Shown piece by piece: positions 1-6,320 of a DNA stretch of 7,010 nucleotides. The DNA is from Rubrobacter sp. (GTDB taxonomy: Bacteria > Actinomycetota > Rubrobacteria > Rubrobacterales > Rubrobacteraceae), in NCBI GenBank assembly GCA_020253895.1, contig JADDKG010000098.1, positions 1 through 7,010 of the forward strand, in the 5' to 3' direction. Under the pieces are notes generated by a model, which saw only the letters and a list, made by a program, of their open reading frames with translations, made no database searches and was not told the DNA's origin. Numbering within the stretch: position 1 is the stretch's first letter; every line of letters begins with the position of its first letter. The position numbers and the translations under genes were made by a program.

Positions 1-49
1 ATCGCGCGGCTCGTCGAGGAGGCGGGCAGCGTAAAGGTTGCCATGCTAG
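1..49 (+). pseudogene. Fragment of rhamnose-type ABC transporter substrate-binding protein, left of the IS
   Basis: Frame 1 is open from the window edge to the IS end and reads IARLVEEAGSVKVAML. This resembles the stretch of LsrB/RhaS-type periplasmic sugar-binding proteins that precedes a strand such as KVAILSA in mid-protein. It could also match a later segment with a VEDAG-like helix. The strand and frame agree with the C-terminal piece that resumes at 1501 on the other side of the insertion sequence, which supports one interrupted gene. Only 16 codons are visible, so the family call rests mostly on the right-hand piece. The gene begins upstream of the window. Confidence 0.45.
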
Positions 50-63
50 CCTGAATTATTCAT
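50..63 (+). repeat. IS left terminal inverted repeat
   Basis: This 14-bp terminus (CCTGAATTATTCAT) matches the inverted right end at 1487-1500 at 13 of 14 positions. The transposase stop codon (TAA on the minus strand, bases 58-56) lies inside it, so the coding region runs into the terminal repeat. Similarity becomes patchy further inward. Confidence 0.82.
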
Positions 64-1407
64 GAGCGAGTTCCGGGTCTGCTGAGGAGCGCACGTGCCA
101 GAGGCGTTGGCCCGGGTGCCCCGAGGCCAGATGCAGGCGTACCTTCGTGAGCATCTGGCGTACCCTGCCACCGATCTTAATGAGTGAGAGTCGAAGCGTG
201 TCCAGCTGCATTCGCCTCACGCCCACCTCAACCAGCTTCCTACGTAAAGCGTCCATTAGCCAGTAGGCCGCCGCGTGCAAGATGAGCCGGAACTGGTTCG
301 CCCAGAAACGATGGCAGCTCAATCGGTCGGCTTTCAGCGCTCGCTTGAAGTCCTTTATCCACCCCTCTGCTTCTCCGCGTCTGATGTACCAGTCGTAGAG
401 CTCCTCCGGCTCATCGGAGCGGCTCGTAACCACAAAGCGGGTGTTCGTGCCCTTCTCCAAAACCTCCGCTTTGTAGATGACCCGACGGGCATGCTCCCAA
501 CTAAGAGCCCGGTATGAGCCACCAGAAACCAGCCTCACCTTCTCGCCCTCTCTCTCCTCAGACTCCCGTTTTGCCTGCTCAAGGAGATCTTGGGCGATCT
601 CTTCGAGCCTGGGATTGGAGATGAGGCCTATGGTGTAGCCGATGCCCTCCTTCTCGCAGTAGTCGTAGATCTCTGGCACCGCGAAGCCCGCATCCGCCCT
701 GATCTCGATCTGCACCTCTTCTCCCCACGCCTCCCTGAGTCTCCTCACGATGCGCCTTAGAACCGCCAACGCCCCACGGCTGGCATGGGTGTTGCCAGCC
801 CTCAAAACCGCTGTGATGAGCTGACCGGTGTCCCCGTCGAAGACCAACAAGGGGTGGAGGATGTGCTCTTCGTAGTAGCCATGGTAGTAAGCACCTTCCT
901 GATCGCCGTGGGCGGGGTCGTCGGTTGCGTCAAAGTCCAGAAGGATGCGCTCAGGAGGCGCACCGTCCTTGCTGCGCTCCCTGAGGTAGAGTTCACTCAA
1001 CGCTTCGGCCATGCGCAGGCAGGCTCTGGCGTCGGGTGCGTTCTCAAGGCGAGAGATGGTGGGCTGGCTTGCCAGGTCCCCGTCTGTCTCCGGCAGAGAC
1101 CCGCAGACCAACTTCAAGAGCGGATCTCTCCTCAAGGTGTCTGAGTCGTTTTGGTCCTCATAGCCGCACGCTATCTGCAAGACTCGCTGCCTGAGACCAG
1201 CCTCACAAGCGAGTGCCTGATGGAAGGTCCCTTTCGCCACTCGGGAACGTGAGAGGCGATCTTTTCGCACAGATTCCCGAGTTCTTCATCCGCTTTGGCC
1301 AACCAGATGAGCCCTCCGTCGGAGGTGAGCTTGCCGCCATCGAAGGCCGCCTCAAGCGCAAGCGGCGTGGTTTCAAAGCGCATCTTTTGTGTGGCACAAT
1401 CACCCAC
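56..1407 (-). pseudogene. IS1380-family transposase, frameshifted
   Basis: DDE transposase acting on the IS ends. The N-terminal part runs from GTG 1407 (78 codons, ending at 1171) and contains the family block FDGGKLTSDGGL. The rest is in the -1-relative frame and ends at TAA 58-56. In that 404-residue frame the block RQRVLQIACGYED starts near residue 27. Likely catalytic residues are in LDFDATDD (D112/D114), RADAGF (D193) and RRGEAEGWIKDFK (E302). All are intact. Family alignment expects the first frame to run through IRHSL and join directly to RQRVLQ; it does so if one TC of the GAGA tract (plus strand 1193-1196) is removed, so a 2-nt duplication is the likely lesion. A Shine-Dalgarno GAAGGAGG (1422-1415) sits 7 nt before GTG 1407, which decides that start over ATG 1383. 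Programmed -1 frameshifting is an alternative, because a heptamer A AAG GGA lies in the overlap, but it would replace the conserved IRHSL residues. Confidence 0.85.
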
Positions 1408-1471
1408 GGAGGAGCCTCCTTCTTTGGTCAGTTACAGAGCAACTAGACCGTATACAGGAGTAGGCTCCTCC
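1408..1471 (-). repeat. Inverted repeat at the transposase translation start (possible foldback control)
   Basis: Bases 1408-1417 (GGAGGAGCCT) and 1462-1471 (AGGCTCCTCC) form a perfect 10-bp inverted repeat with a 44-base gap. On the minus strand the downstream arm covers the end of the Shine-Dalgarno and the spacer right up to the GTG at 1407. The upstream arm lies inside the -35/-10 spacer of the candidate promoter. Only a transcript entering from outside the IS would contain both arms and could mask the start site. A smaller 5-bp hairpin (AGGAG/CTCCT, 1456-1469) overlaps the upstream arm. Confidence 0.5.
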
Positions 1472-1478
1472 TCTTCAA
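1449..1478 (-). promoter_or_regulatory. Candidate transposase promoter
   Basis: On the minus strand TTGAAG (1478-1473) and TATACG (1454-1449) are separated by 18 bp. Each matches 4 of 6 sigma-70-type consensus bases. Transcription would start near 1442, about 20 nt before the ribosome binding site. This is a position-plus-motif inference only. Confidence 0.3.
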
Positions 1479-1486
1479 CCTCCTCT

Positions 1487-1500
1487 ATGAGTAATTCAGG
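1487..1500 (-). repeat. IS right terminal inverted repeat
   Basis: The reverse complement, CCTGAATTACTCAT, pairs with the left end at 50-63 with one mismatch at position 10. It marks the IS boundary immediately before the codon GTA at 1501, where the binding-protein reading frame resumes. Reading that frame leftward into the IS meets a TAA at 1492-1494. Confidence 0.82.
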
Positions 1501-1713
1501 GTAGAGAAGTTCGTCCTCTGGAACCCGATGGACCTCGGCTACCTGGCGGTGCACGTTGCCAACCGGCAGATAAACGACAAGATGCCTCATGAGAAAGGAG
1601 CAACCTTCAGGGCCGGGCGTCTCGGTGAGGTGCGGCTGATCGAACCCGACGTCGTGCTCCTCGGGCCGCCGCTGGTCTTTACCAGGGAGAACATCGACCA
1701 GTACAACTTCTAG
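1501..1713 (+). pseudogene. rhaS: C-terminal remnant of rhamnose ABC transporter substrate-binding protein
   Basis: Seventy codons followed by TAG at 1711-1713. The sequence begins VEKFVLWNPMDLGYLAVHVA and ends VVLLGPPLVFTRENIDQYNF. Both are hallmark C-terminal blocks of RhaS/LsrB-type periplasmic binding proteins (compare the usual FVLWNPVDLGYLA and the LsrB ending NKENIGKYDF). The intact protein, normally over 300 residues, would bind L-rhamnose outside the membrane and deliver it to an ABC permease. Here the frame starts directly at the IS border with no start codon of its own; ATG 1528 is an internal methionine in the NPMDLGY motif. The upstream stop at 1492 lies within the IS. Its position just before rhaI supports rhamnose as the substrate. 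The symbol follows the rhamnose-operon convention; a related sugar specificity remains possible. Confidence 0.8.
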
Positions 1714-1722
1714 ATGGATCCG

Positions 1723-1762
1723 GGGGACGCGGCGGGACCTGCCCGGACCCCGCCGCGTCCCC
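1723..1762 (+). terminator. Strong GC-rich hairpin after the binding-protein gene
   Basis: GGGGACGCGGCGGG (1723-1736) pairs perfectly with CCCGCCGCGTCCCC (1749-1762), a 14-bp stem with a 12-base loop, starting 10 nt after the stop codon of the binding-protein remnant. No T-run follows, so a classical intrinsic terminator is not shown. It could be a weak or U-less terminator, or an mRNA-stabilising or processing hairpin that separates transporter and enzyme expression levels. Confidence 0.6.
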
Positions 1763-1768
1763 TGCCTG

Positions 1769-1784
1769 CGGTTCTCGGGAACCG
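1769..1784 (+). promoter_or_regulatory. Short palindrome upstream of rhaI
   Basis: CGGTTC (1769-1774) and GAACCG (1779-1784) are perfect inverted arms around TCGG. The element sits 11 nt before the rhaI ribosome binding site. It may be an operator half-site pair or a small RNA hairpin. No -10/-35 pair is convincing between 1714 and 1808, so a separate rhaI promoter is not established. Confidence 0.25.
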
Positions 1785-1808
1785 GGAGCGAGCCGGGGAG
1801 GAGGTGCT

Positions 1809-3026
1809 ATGGAGGCTGTGGTGCGGCGGGCATACGAGGCGTTCAGGGAGGTGCAGGCCGGGCGCGGGGTGGACCTCGAGGGCGTGGAGGAGCGCCTGCG
1901 CAACCAGAGGGTGGAGACGCCCTCCTGGGGCTACGGCAACTCGGGTACCCGCTTTGCGGTCTTCCCGCAGCCCGGGGTGCCGCGCAACCCGTTCGAGAAG
2001 CTGCAGGACGCCGCGCAGGTACACGCCCACACGGGGGTGTGCCCCTCGGTGGCGCTGCACATCCCGTGGGACAGGGTGGATGACTACCGGGAGCTGGCGG
2101 ACTACGCCGCCTCCCTGGGGCTGCGCATAGGCGCGATCAACCCGAACCTCTTCCAGGACGAGGACTACCGGCTGGGGAGCGTGTGCAACCCCGACCCGGC
2201 CGTCCGGCGCAAGGCCACCGACCACCTGCTGGAGTGCGTAGGGGTGGCCGGGGAGGTGGGCTCGGAGGTGCTCTCCCTGTGGTTCGCCGACGGCACCAAC
2301 TACCCCGGCCAGGACTCCTTCGTCGAGCGCCGGGGCCGGATGCTGGAGTGCCTGTCGGAGGTCTACGGCGGCATGCCGGAGAACATGCGGATGCTGCTCG
2401 AGTACAAGCTCTTCGAGCCGGCCTTCTACCACACCGACCTCTGCGACTGGGGCTCCGCCCTCACCATGTGCCAGAAGCTCGGCGAGCGGGCGCTGGTTCT
2501 GGTCGACCTCGGCCACCACGCCCAGGGGGTGAACGTGGAGCACATAGTCTCGCTCCTTCTGGACGAGGGGCGCCTCGGGGGGTTCCACTTCAACGGCCGC
2601 AAGTGCGCCGACGACGACCTCATCGTGGGCTCCACGAACCCATTCGAGCTCTTCCTGATCTACGTGGAGCTCGTCGAGGCCGAGGAGGACCCCGGCGTCC
2701 GGATCGAGTACATGATCGACCAGGCGCACAACATAGAACCGAAGATAGAGGCCATGATCCTCTCGGTGATGAACCTGCAGGAGGCCTACGCGAAGGCGCT
2801 CCTGGTGGACCGGGACGCCCTGCGCGAGGCGCGCCGCTCGGGAGACGTGCTCGGCGCCCACCGGTTGCTGCTGGAGGCCTACGCGACGGACGTGCGGCCG
2901 CTGTGCGCCAAGGTGCGGGAGGATATCGGGGCCTCCGCCGACCCCGTCGGGTCCTTCCGGGCGAGCGGCTACCTGGAGCGGGTGGCCGAGGAGCGCCGGG
3001 AGGGGGAGCCGGCGGGATGGGGATGA
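1809..3026 (+). CDS. rhaI: L-rhamnose isomerase, RhaI type
   Basis: Cytoplasmic metal-dependent ketol-isomerase converting L-rhamnose to L-rhamnulose, the first step of rhamnose catabolism. The 405-residue protein has the (beta/alpha)8 xylose-isomerase-like pattern of the RhaI group typified by the Pseudomonas stutzeri enzyme, rather than E. coli RhaA. Likely metal ligands are E198 (LLEYK), D233 (LVDLGHH), H260 (GGFHFNGR) and D304 (IDQAHN). The 35- and 27-residue spacings between the first three equal those of E219/D254/H281 in the P. stutzeri enzyme; D304 would match its D327 with a two-residue gap. K200 fits that enzyme's K221. H84 in VALHIPWD is probably the counterpart of its catalytic H101. 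The ATG is preceded by GGGGAGGAGG at 1795-1804, an excellent ribosome binding site. It is the first gene of a tight three-gene run, 28 nt before rhaEW. Expression may be affected by the IS and hairpin upstream. No truncation is seen. Confidence 0.93.
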   Translation: MEAVVRRAYEAFREVQAGRGVDLEGVEERLRNQRVETPSWGYGNSGTRFAVFPQPGVPRNPFEKLQDAAQVHAHTGVCPSVALHIPWDRVDDYRELADYAASLGLRIGAINPNLFQDEDYRLGSVCNPDPAVRRKATDHLLECVGVAGEVGSEVLSLWFADGTNYPGQDSFVERRGRMLECLSEVYGGMPENMRMLLEYKLFEPAFYHTDLCDWGSALTMCQKLGERALVLVDLGHHAQGVNVEHIVSLLLDEGRLGGFHFNGRKCADDDLIVGSTNPFELFLIYVELVEAEEDPGVRIEYMIDQAHNIEPKIEAMILSVMNLQEAYAKALLVDRDALREARRSGDVLGAHRLLLEAYATDVRPLCAKVREDIGASADPVGSFRASGYLERVAEERREGEPAGWG

Positions 3027-3054
3027 TCGACCTGCTACGCGAGGAAGGAGCGCT

Positions 3055-5151
3055 GTGCCGATGGACCTGAAAACTTTCGGGGCGACGGATAACCTGTGGG
3101 ATCCCTCCAGGGTGGAGGGGCTCTCCCCGCTCGAGGAGCTGGCCTACCGCTCCAACCTCCTTGGGAGCGACCGCTCGGTGGCGAACTACGGGGGAGGCAA
3201 CACCTCGGTGAAGGTCCGCGAGAAGGACCACGCCGGGAGGGAGATCGAGGTCCTATGGGTCAAGGGCTCGGGCAGCGACCTGGCCACCATAAAGCCCGGG
3301 CAGTTCACGGGGCTGAGGCTCGCCGAGATCCTCCCGCTTGCCGGGCGGGAGTCGATGAGCGACGAGGAGATGGTGGCCTACCTGGCCCGCTGCCAGCTGG
3401 CCCCGGACATGCCCCGCTCCTCTATCGAGACGCTCCTGCACGCCTTCATCCCATACCCCCACGTGGACCACACCCACCCGGACGCCGTGAACATGCTGTG
3501 CTGCGCGCAGAACGGGGAGACCCTGGCCCGGGAGTGCTTCGGTGAGGAGGCCCTCTGGATCCCGTACATGCGGCCGGGTTTTGCCCTCTCCAAGAAGGTC
3601 TCCGAGGCGGTGAGGAGCAACCCGCAGGCCCGCTTTGTCCTGCTGGCCAAGCACGGCCTCGTCACCTGGGGGGAGAGCGGCGAGGAGTCCTACACCAGGA
3701 CGGTGGAGGCCGTGAACCGGGCCGCGGAGTTCGTCTCCGCCCGGGCGGCTGGGACCGAACCCTTCGGCGGCCGGAGGCTCGACCCTCTTCCGGAGGATGA
3801 GCGGCGCGAGCTGCTGGCGGCGGTGATCCCCGCCCTGCGCGGGGAGCTCTCCTCCCGGGGCGGGCCGAAGATCCTCAGGGCGGATACCTCGCCCGGGGTG
3901 ACGGGCTTTGTCTGCGGGAGGGGCTCGAAGGAGCTCTCCCAGGTCGGGGCCGCCTGCCCGGACCACCTGGTTCACACCAAGGTCCGGCCCCTGTGGGTGG
4001 ACTTCGACCCCTCGCGCGAGGGGCACGCCGAGCTTGAGGCCCGCCTGCGCGAGGGGGTCCGGCGCTACCGGGAGGAGTACGAGGAGTACTTCCGGCGCAA
4101 CCGGACGCGGGTCGGGCAGGGCGACGAGCGCATGCACGACCCCAACCCGCGGGTGATCCTGATCTCCGGGGTGGGCCTCGTGGCGGTGGGGCGGGACCTG
4201 AAGGCCGCCTCCCTGGCCCGGGATCTCTACCACCGGGCCATAGCAGTCATCCGGGGTGCGTCCTCCGTGGACCGGTTCGTCTCGCTGAGCGAGGAGGAGA
4301 GCTACCTGATCGAGTACTGGCCCCTGGAGCTGTACAAGCTCACCCTGGCCCCCCCGCCGAAGGAGCTCGCCGGCCGGGTGGCCCTGGTTACCGGCGGCGC
4401 GGGCGGGATCGGGAGCGCGGTGGCCGGGAGGCTGCACGAGGCCGGAGCCTGCGTGGTGGTGGCCGACCTGGACGCGGAGGGGGCCTCGGAGGTGGCCTCC
4501 CGGCTGGGCCCGGAGGGGCTCGCGGTGCGGGCCGACGTCACCAGCGAGGAGGAGGTGGACCGCGCCTTCCGCGCCGCCGTGCTGGGCTACGGTGGGGTGG
4601 ACATCGTGGTCTCCAACGCCGGGCTGGCCTCGAGTGCCCCCGTGGAGCAGACCACGCTGGACCTCTGGCGGCACAACCACGCGGTGCTCTCCGAGGGGTA
4701 CTTCCTGGTCTCGCGGGAGGCCTTCCGGCTGCTGCAGAAGCAGGGGACCGGGGGGAGCATCGTCTTCGTGGGCTCCAAAAACGCCCTCGCCGCGGGCAGA
4801 AACGCGGCGGCCTACTCGTCGGCGAAGGCGGCCGAGCTGCACCTGGCCCGCTGCCTGGCCGAGGAGGGGGGGAGGCTCGGCATCCGGGTGAACACGGTCA
4901 ACCCCGACGCGGTGCTGCAGGGCTCGCGCATCTGGGACTCCGCCTGGAGGGAGGAGCGGGCCCGCGCCTACGGGATCTCGCCGGACGAGCTAGAAGAGTA
5001 CTACAGAGAGCGGACCACGCTGAAGGTGAACGTGTACCCGGAGGACGTGGCCGAGGCCGTGCTGCACTTCGCCTCTGAGCGTCGCTCGGCGAAGAGCACC
5101 GGAAACATCCTGAACGTCGACGGCGGGGTCCGGGAAGCCTATCCGAGATAG
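3055..5151 (+). CDS. rhaEW: Bifunctional rhamnulose-1-phosphate aldolase / lactaldehyde dehydrogenase
   Basis: Fusion enzyme cleaving L-rhamnulose-1-phosphate to DHAP and L-lactaldehyde, then oxidising lactaldehyde to L-lactate; family known as RhaEW or RhaD aldolase/ADH (B. subtilis YuxG type). Length is 698 residues. The N-terminal class II aldolase domain (about 25-430) shows GGGNTSVK (46-53), E125 in SSIETLLHA, H139 and H141 in DHTHPDAVN, and H200 in AKHGLVTWG, the expected zinc and catalytic set. The C-terminal short-chain dehydrogenase domain (about 440-698) has TGGAGGIG (446-453), NAG (521-523), S574, and Y587-x-x-x-K591. D471 at the end of the second strand favours NAD+ over NADP+. 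AAGGAG at 3045-3050 lies 4 nt before GTG 3055 and 10 nt before in-frame ATG 3061; both starts are plausible and differ by two residues. The fusion spares free lactaldehyde between steps. It follows rhaI directly and precedes a second aldolase by 16 nt. Confidence 0.93.
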   Translation: MPMDLKTFGATDNLWDPSRVEGLSPLEELAYRSNLLGSDRSVANYGGGNTSVKVREKDHAGREIEVLWVKGSGSDLATIKPGQFTGLRLAEILPLAGRESMSDEEMVAYLARCQLAPDMPRSSIETLLHAFIPYPHVDHTHPDAVNMLCCAQNGETLARECFGEEALWIPYMRPGFALSKKVSEAVRSNPQARFVLLAKHGLVTWGESGEESYTRTVEAVNRAAEFVSARAAGTEPFGGRRLDPLPEDERRELLAAVIPALRGELSSRGGPKILRADTSPGVTGFVCGRGSKELSQVGAACPDHLVHTKVRPLWVDFDPSREGHAELEARLREGVRRYREEYEEYFRRNRTRVGQGDERMHDPNPRVILISGVGLVAVGRDLKAASLARDLYHRAIAVIRGASSVDRFVSLSEEESYLIEYWPLELYKLTLAPPPKELAGRVALVTGGAGGIGSAVAGRLHEAGACVVVADLDAEGASEVASRLGPEGLAVRADVTSEEEVDRAFRAAVLGYGGVDIVVSNAGLASSAPVEQTTLDLWRHNHAVLSEGYFLVSREAFRLLQKQGTGGSIVFVGSKNALAAGRNAAAYSSAKAAELHLARCLAEEGGRLGIRVNTVNPDAVLQGSRIWDSAWREERARAYGISPDELEEYYRERTTLKVNVYPEDVAEAVLHFASERRSAKSTGNILNVDGGVREAYPR

Positions 5152-5167
5152 AAGGGAGCGCGTTCTC

Positions 5168-5833
5168 TTGAAAGCTGCGGAGCGGAGGCTGAGGGAGGAG
5201 ATCGCCGGGGTCTGCCGCCGGATGAGCGGGTCGGGGCTGGTCGTGGGGACCTCGGGGAACGTCAGCGCCCGCACGGAGGAGGGTAACGTCCTCATCACCC
5301 CGAGCGGCCTGGACTACGCGGTGCTGGAGCCGGAGGACGTGGTGCTCGTGGACCCGGACGGTCGGGTGCTGGAGGGGGATCTCCTACCCTCGGTGGAGAC
5401 CCCGATGCACACCGGGATCTACCGTGCCCGCCCCGATGTCTCGGGTATCGTCCACACCCACGCCCGCTTCAGTACCATACTGGCCTGCCTGGGGTGGGAG
5501 ATACCGCCGGTCCACTACATGCTGGCCGTGCTCTCGGATGAGGGGCGGGTCCCGCTGGCCCCCTACGCCACCTACGGGACCAGGGAGCTGGCCGAGAACG
5601 CGGTGGCGGCCCTCGGCTCCTCCCACCGCGCCTGCCTGCTCCGCAACCACGGTACCATAGCCGTGGGTGCCTCCCCGGAAGAGGCCTACTCCCGCACGGA
5701 GCTCCTGGAGGAGATGGCCGGGCTCTACTACCACGCCCGCCTGGCAGGGGAGCCGGTGCTCCTGGGGCCGGAGCAGATGGCCGAGGTCTCCGCCAGGATC
5801 CACGACTACGGTCAGTCCAAGCCCCCGCGGTAG
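5168..5833 (+). CDS. FucA-type class II aldolase (L-fuculose-phosphate aldolase-like)
   Basis: Cytoplasmic zinc aldolase of the class II aldolase/adducin family, 221 residues against about 215 for E. coli FucA. Phosphate-binding segments are GTSGNVSAR (27-35) and TPSGLDY (44-50). Likely catalytic and zinc residues are E77 (VETPMH), H96 and H98 (VHTHAR) and H161 (NHGTIA), in the order and near the spacing of FucA E73/H92/H94/H155. The expected reaction is L-fuculose-1-phosphate to DHAP and L-lactaldehyde, but members also act on ribulose- or rhamnulose-phosphates, so the substrate is uncertain and no symbol is given. The start is TTG, 9 nt after AAGGGAG (5152-5158), which overlaps no other good start. 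It lies 16 nt after rhaEW and is almost certainly co-transcribed. Its last 22 bases overlap the end of the convergent membrane-protein gene. Confidence 0.85.
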   Translation: MKAAERRLREEIAGVCRRMSGSGLVVGTSGNVSARTEEGNVLITPSGLDYAVLEPEDVVLVDPDGRVLEGDLLPSVETPMHTGIYRARPDVSGIVHTHARFSTILACLGWEIPPVHYMLAVLSDEGRVPLAPYATYGTRELAENAVAALGSSHRACLLRNHGTIAVGASPEEAYSRTELLEEMAGLYYHARLAGEPVLLGPEQMAEVSARIHDYGQSKPPR

Positions 5834-6234
5834 GCCCGGTAGGCGTTCAGCCCGGCGTGTACGAAGAGGCCCAGGCTGGCAACCGCCATCACGGGCACCA
5901 GCAGAAAGCCGATGAGCACCACCATGAGGAGCCCCGTGAGGGCCCACCCCGCCGCCAGCACCGCAAGCCACACCGTCTGGTAGGCCGCCGAGCGCAGAGC
6001 GTGCCGCGCCACCGCCGGCGACCTCCCCCGGTGCGCAAGCCATATGGCAAGCGCCGCCACCGGCCCCAGAAAGCCGGTGAACAGGTTCAGGAAGGCGCTC
6101 AGGTGCGCCAGAGCCGCCCACGCCCGCTCGTCGGACCGGCTCATGCTCCCGAAGAGATCCCTGCCCCCCGGTGACCCCGGGTACCTCACCGGTTCCCTCT
6201 GCAGCCCGTAGTTCGCCGAGTCGTGCTCCACCAT
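5812..6234 (-). CDS. DUF4870-type small integral membrane protein
   Basis: A 140-residue protein of unknown function. A polar N-terminus of about 35 residues is followed by the DUF4870-like signature DERAWAALAHLSAF, then hydrophobic segments at about 40-66, 82-101 and 101-128, and a short AYRAYRGG tail. There is a basic loop with histidines (HRGRSPAVARHALR, about 67-81) where family members usually carry a similar charged stretch. No signal peptide or catalytic residue is visible. The chosen ATG (6234-6232) has AGGGGAG 6 nt upstream; the frame is open further upstream, to 6411, but that part lacks family similarity and runs into the gltA promoter and start. It is convergent with the aldolase gene (22-bp overlap of the 3' ends) and divergent from gltA. 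A direct link to rhamnose use is not indicated. Confidence 0.78.
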   Translation of the reverse strand: MVEHDSANYGLQREPVRYPGSPGGRDLFGSMSRSDERAWAALAHLSAFLNLFTGFLGPVAALAIWLAHRGRSPAVARHALRSAAYQTVWLAVLAAGWALTGLLMVVLIGFLLVPVMAVASLGLFVHAGLNAYRAYRGGLD

Positions 6235-6320
6235 GCGCTTCTCCCCTGTTCGTCTACAATACCCCATACGAGGCCGGAGACCCGGGGTTTCGGGAGGACC
6301 TCCTGCGTTGGGAAGAGCAC

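Larger units (their letters stand above)
50..1500 (-). mobile_element. IS1380-family insertion sequence, about 1.45 kb
   Basis: The element is bounded by terminal inverted repeats. The left end starts CCTGAATTATTCAT at 50, and the reverse complement of the right end starts CCTGAATTACTCAT at 1500, giving 13 matches in 14. Between them is a single transposase gene on the minus strand that fills nearly the whole element, as is usual for IS1380-family elements of this size. Base composition is noticeably less GC-rich than the catabolic genes beside it, consistent with a transferred element. The family makes 4-5 bp target duplications, but the flanks here read CTAG on the left and GTAG on the right, only a 3/4 match. 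The insertion lies within a sugar-binding protein gene. The transposase is frameshifted, so this copy is probably not autonomous. Confidence 0.88.

Noticed and set aside
1432..1456. Possible outward promoter at the IS right end driving rhaI
   Set aside because: TATACA at 1451-1456 has no -35 at an acceptable distance: TTACAG gives a 13-bp and TTGGTC a 21-bp spacer.
1710..2861. Long minus-strand open frame (383 codons) opposite rhaI
   Set aside because: It is antisense to a gene with intact catalytic residues, shows low-complexity composition and no family resemblance.
2183..3070. Plus-strand open frame (295 codons) in another frame of rhaI
   Set aside because: Its arginine/glycine/proline-rich translation is typical of a +1/-1 shadow of a high-GC gene.
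3253..4842. Long minus-strand open frame (529 codons) opposite rhaEW
   Set aside because: It lies wholly within rhaEW, has no recognisable motif, and is rich in G, P, R, H and V as expected for the complement of high-GC codons.
5384..6121. Minus-strand open frame (245 codons) across the aldolase and the DUF4870-type gene
   Set aside because: It overlaps two real genes in the wrong frame and its glycine- and histidine-rich translation matches nothing known to me.
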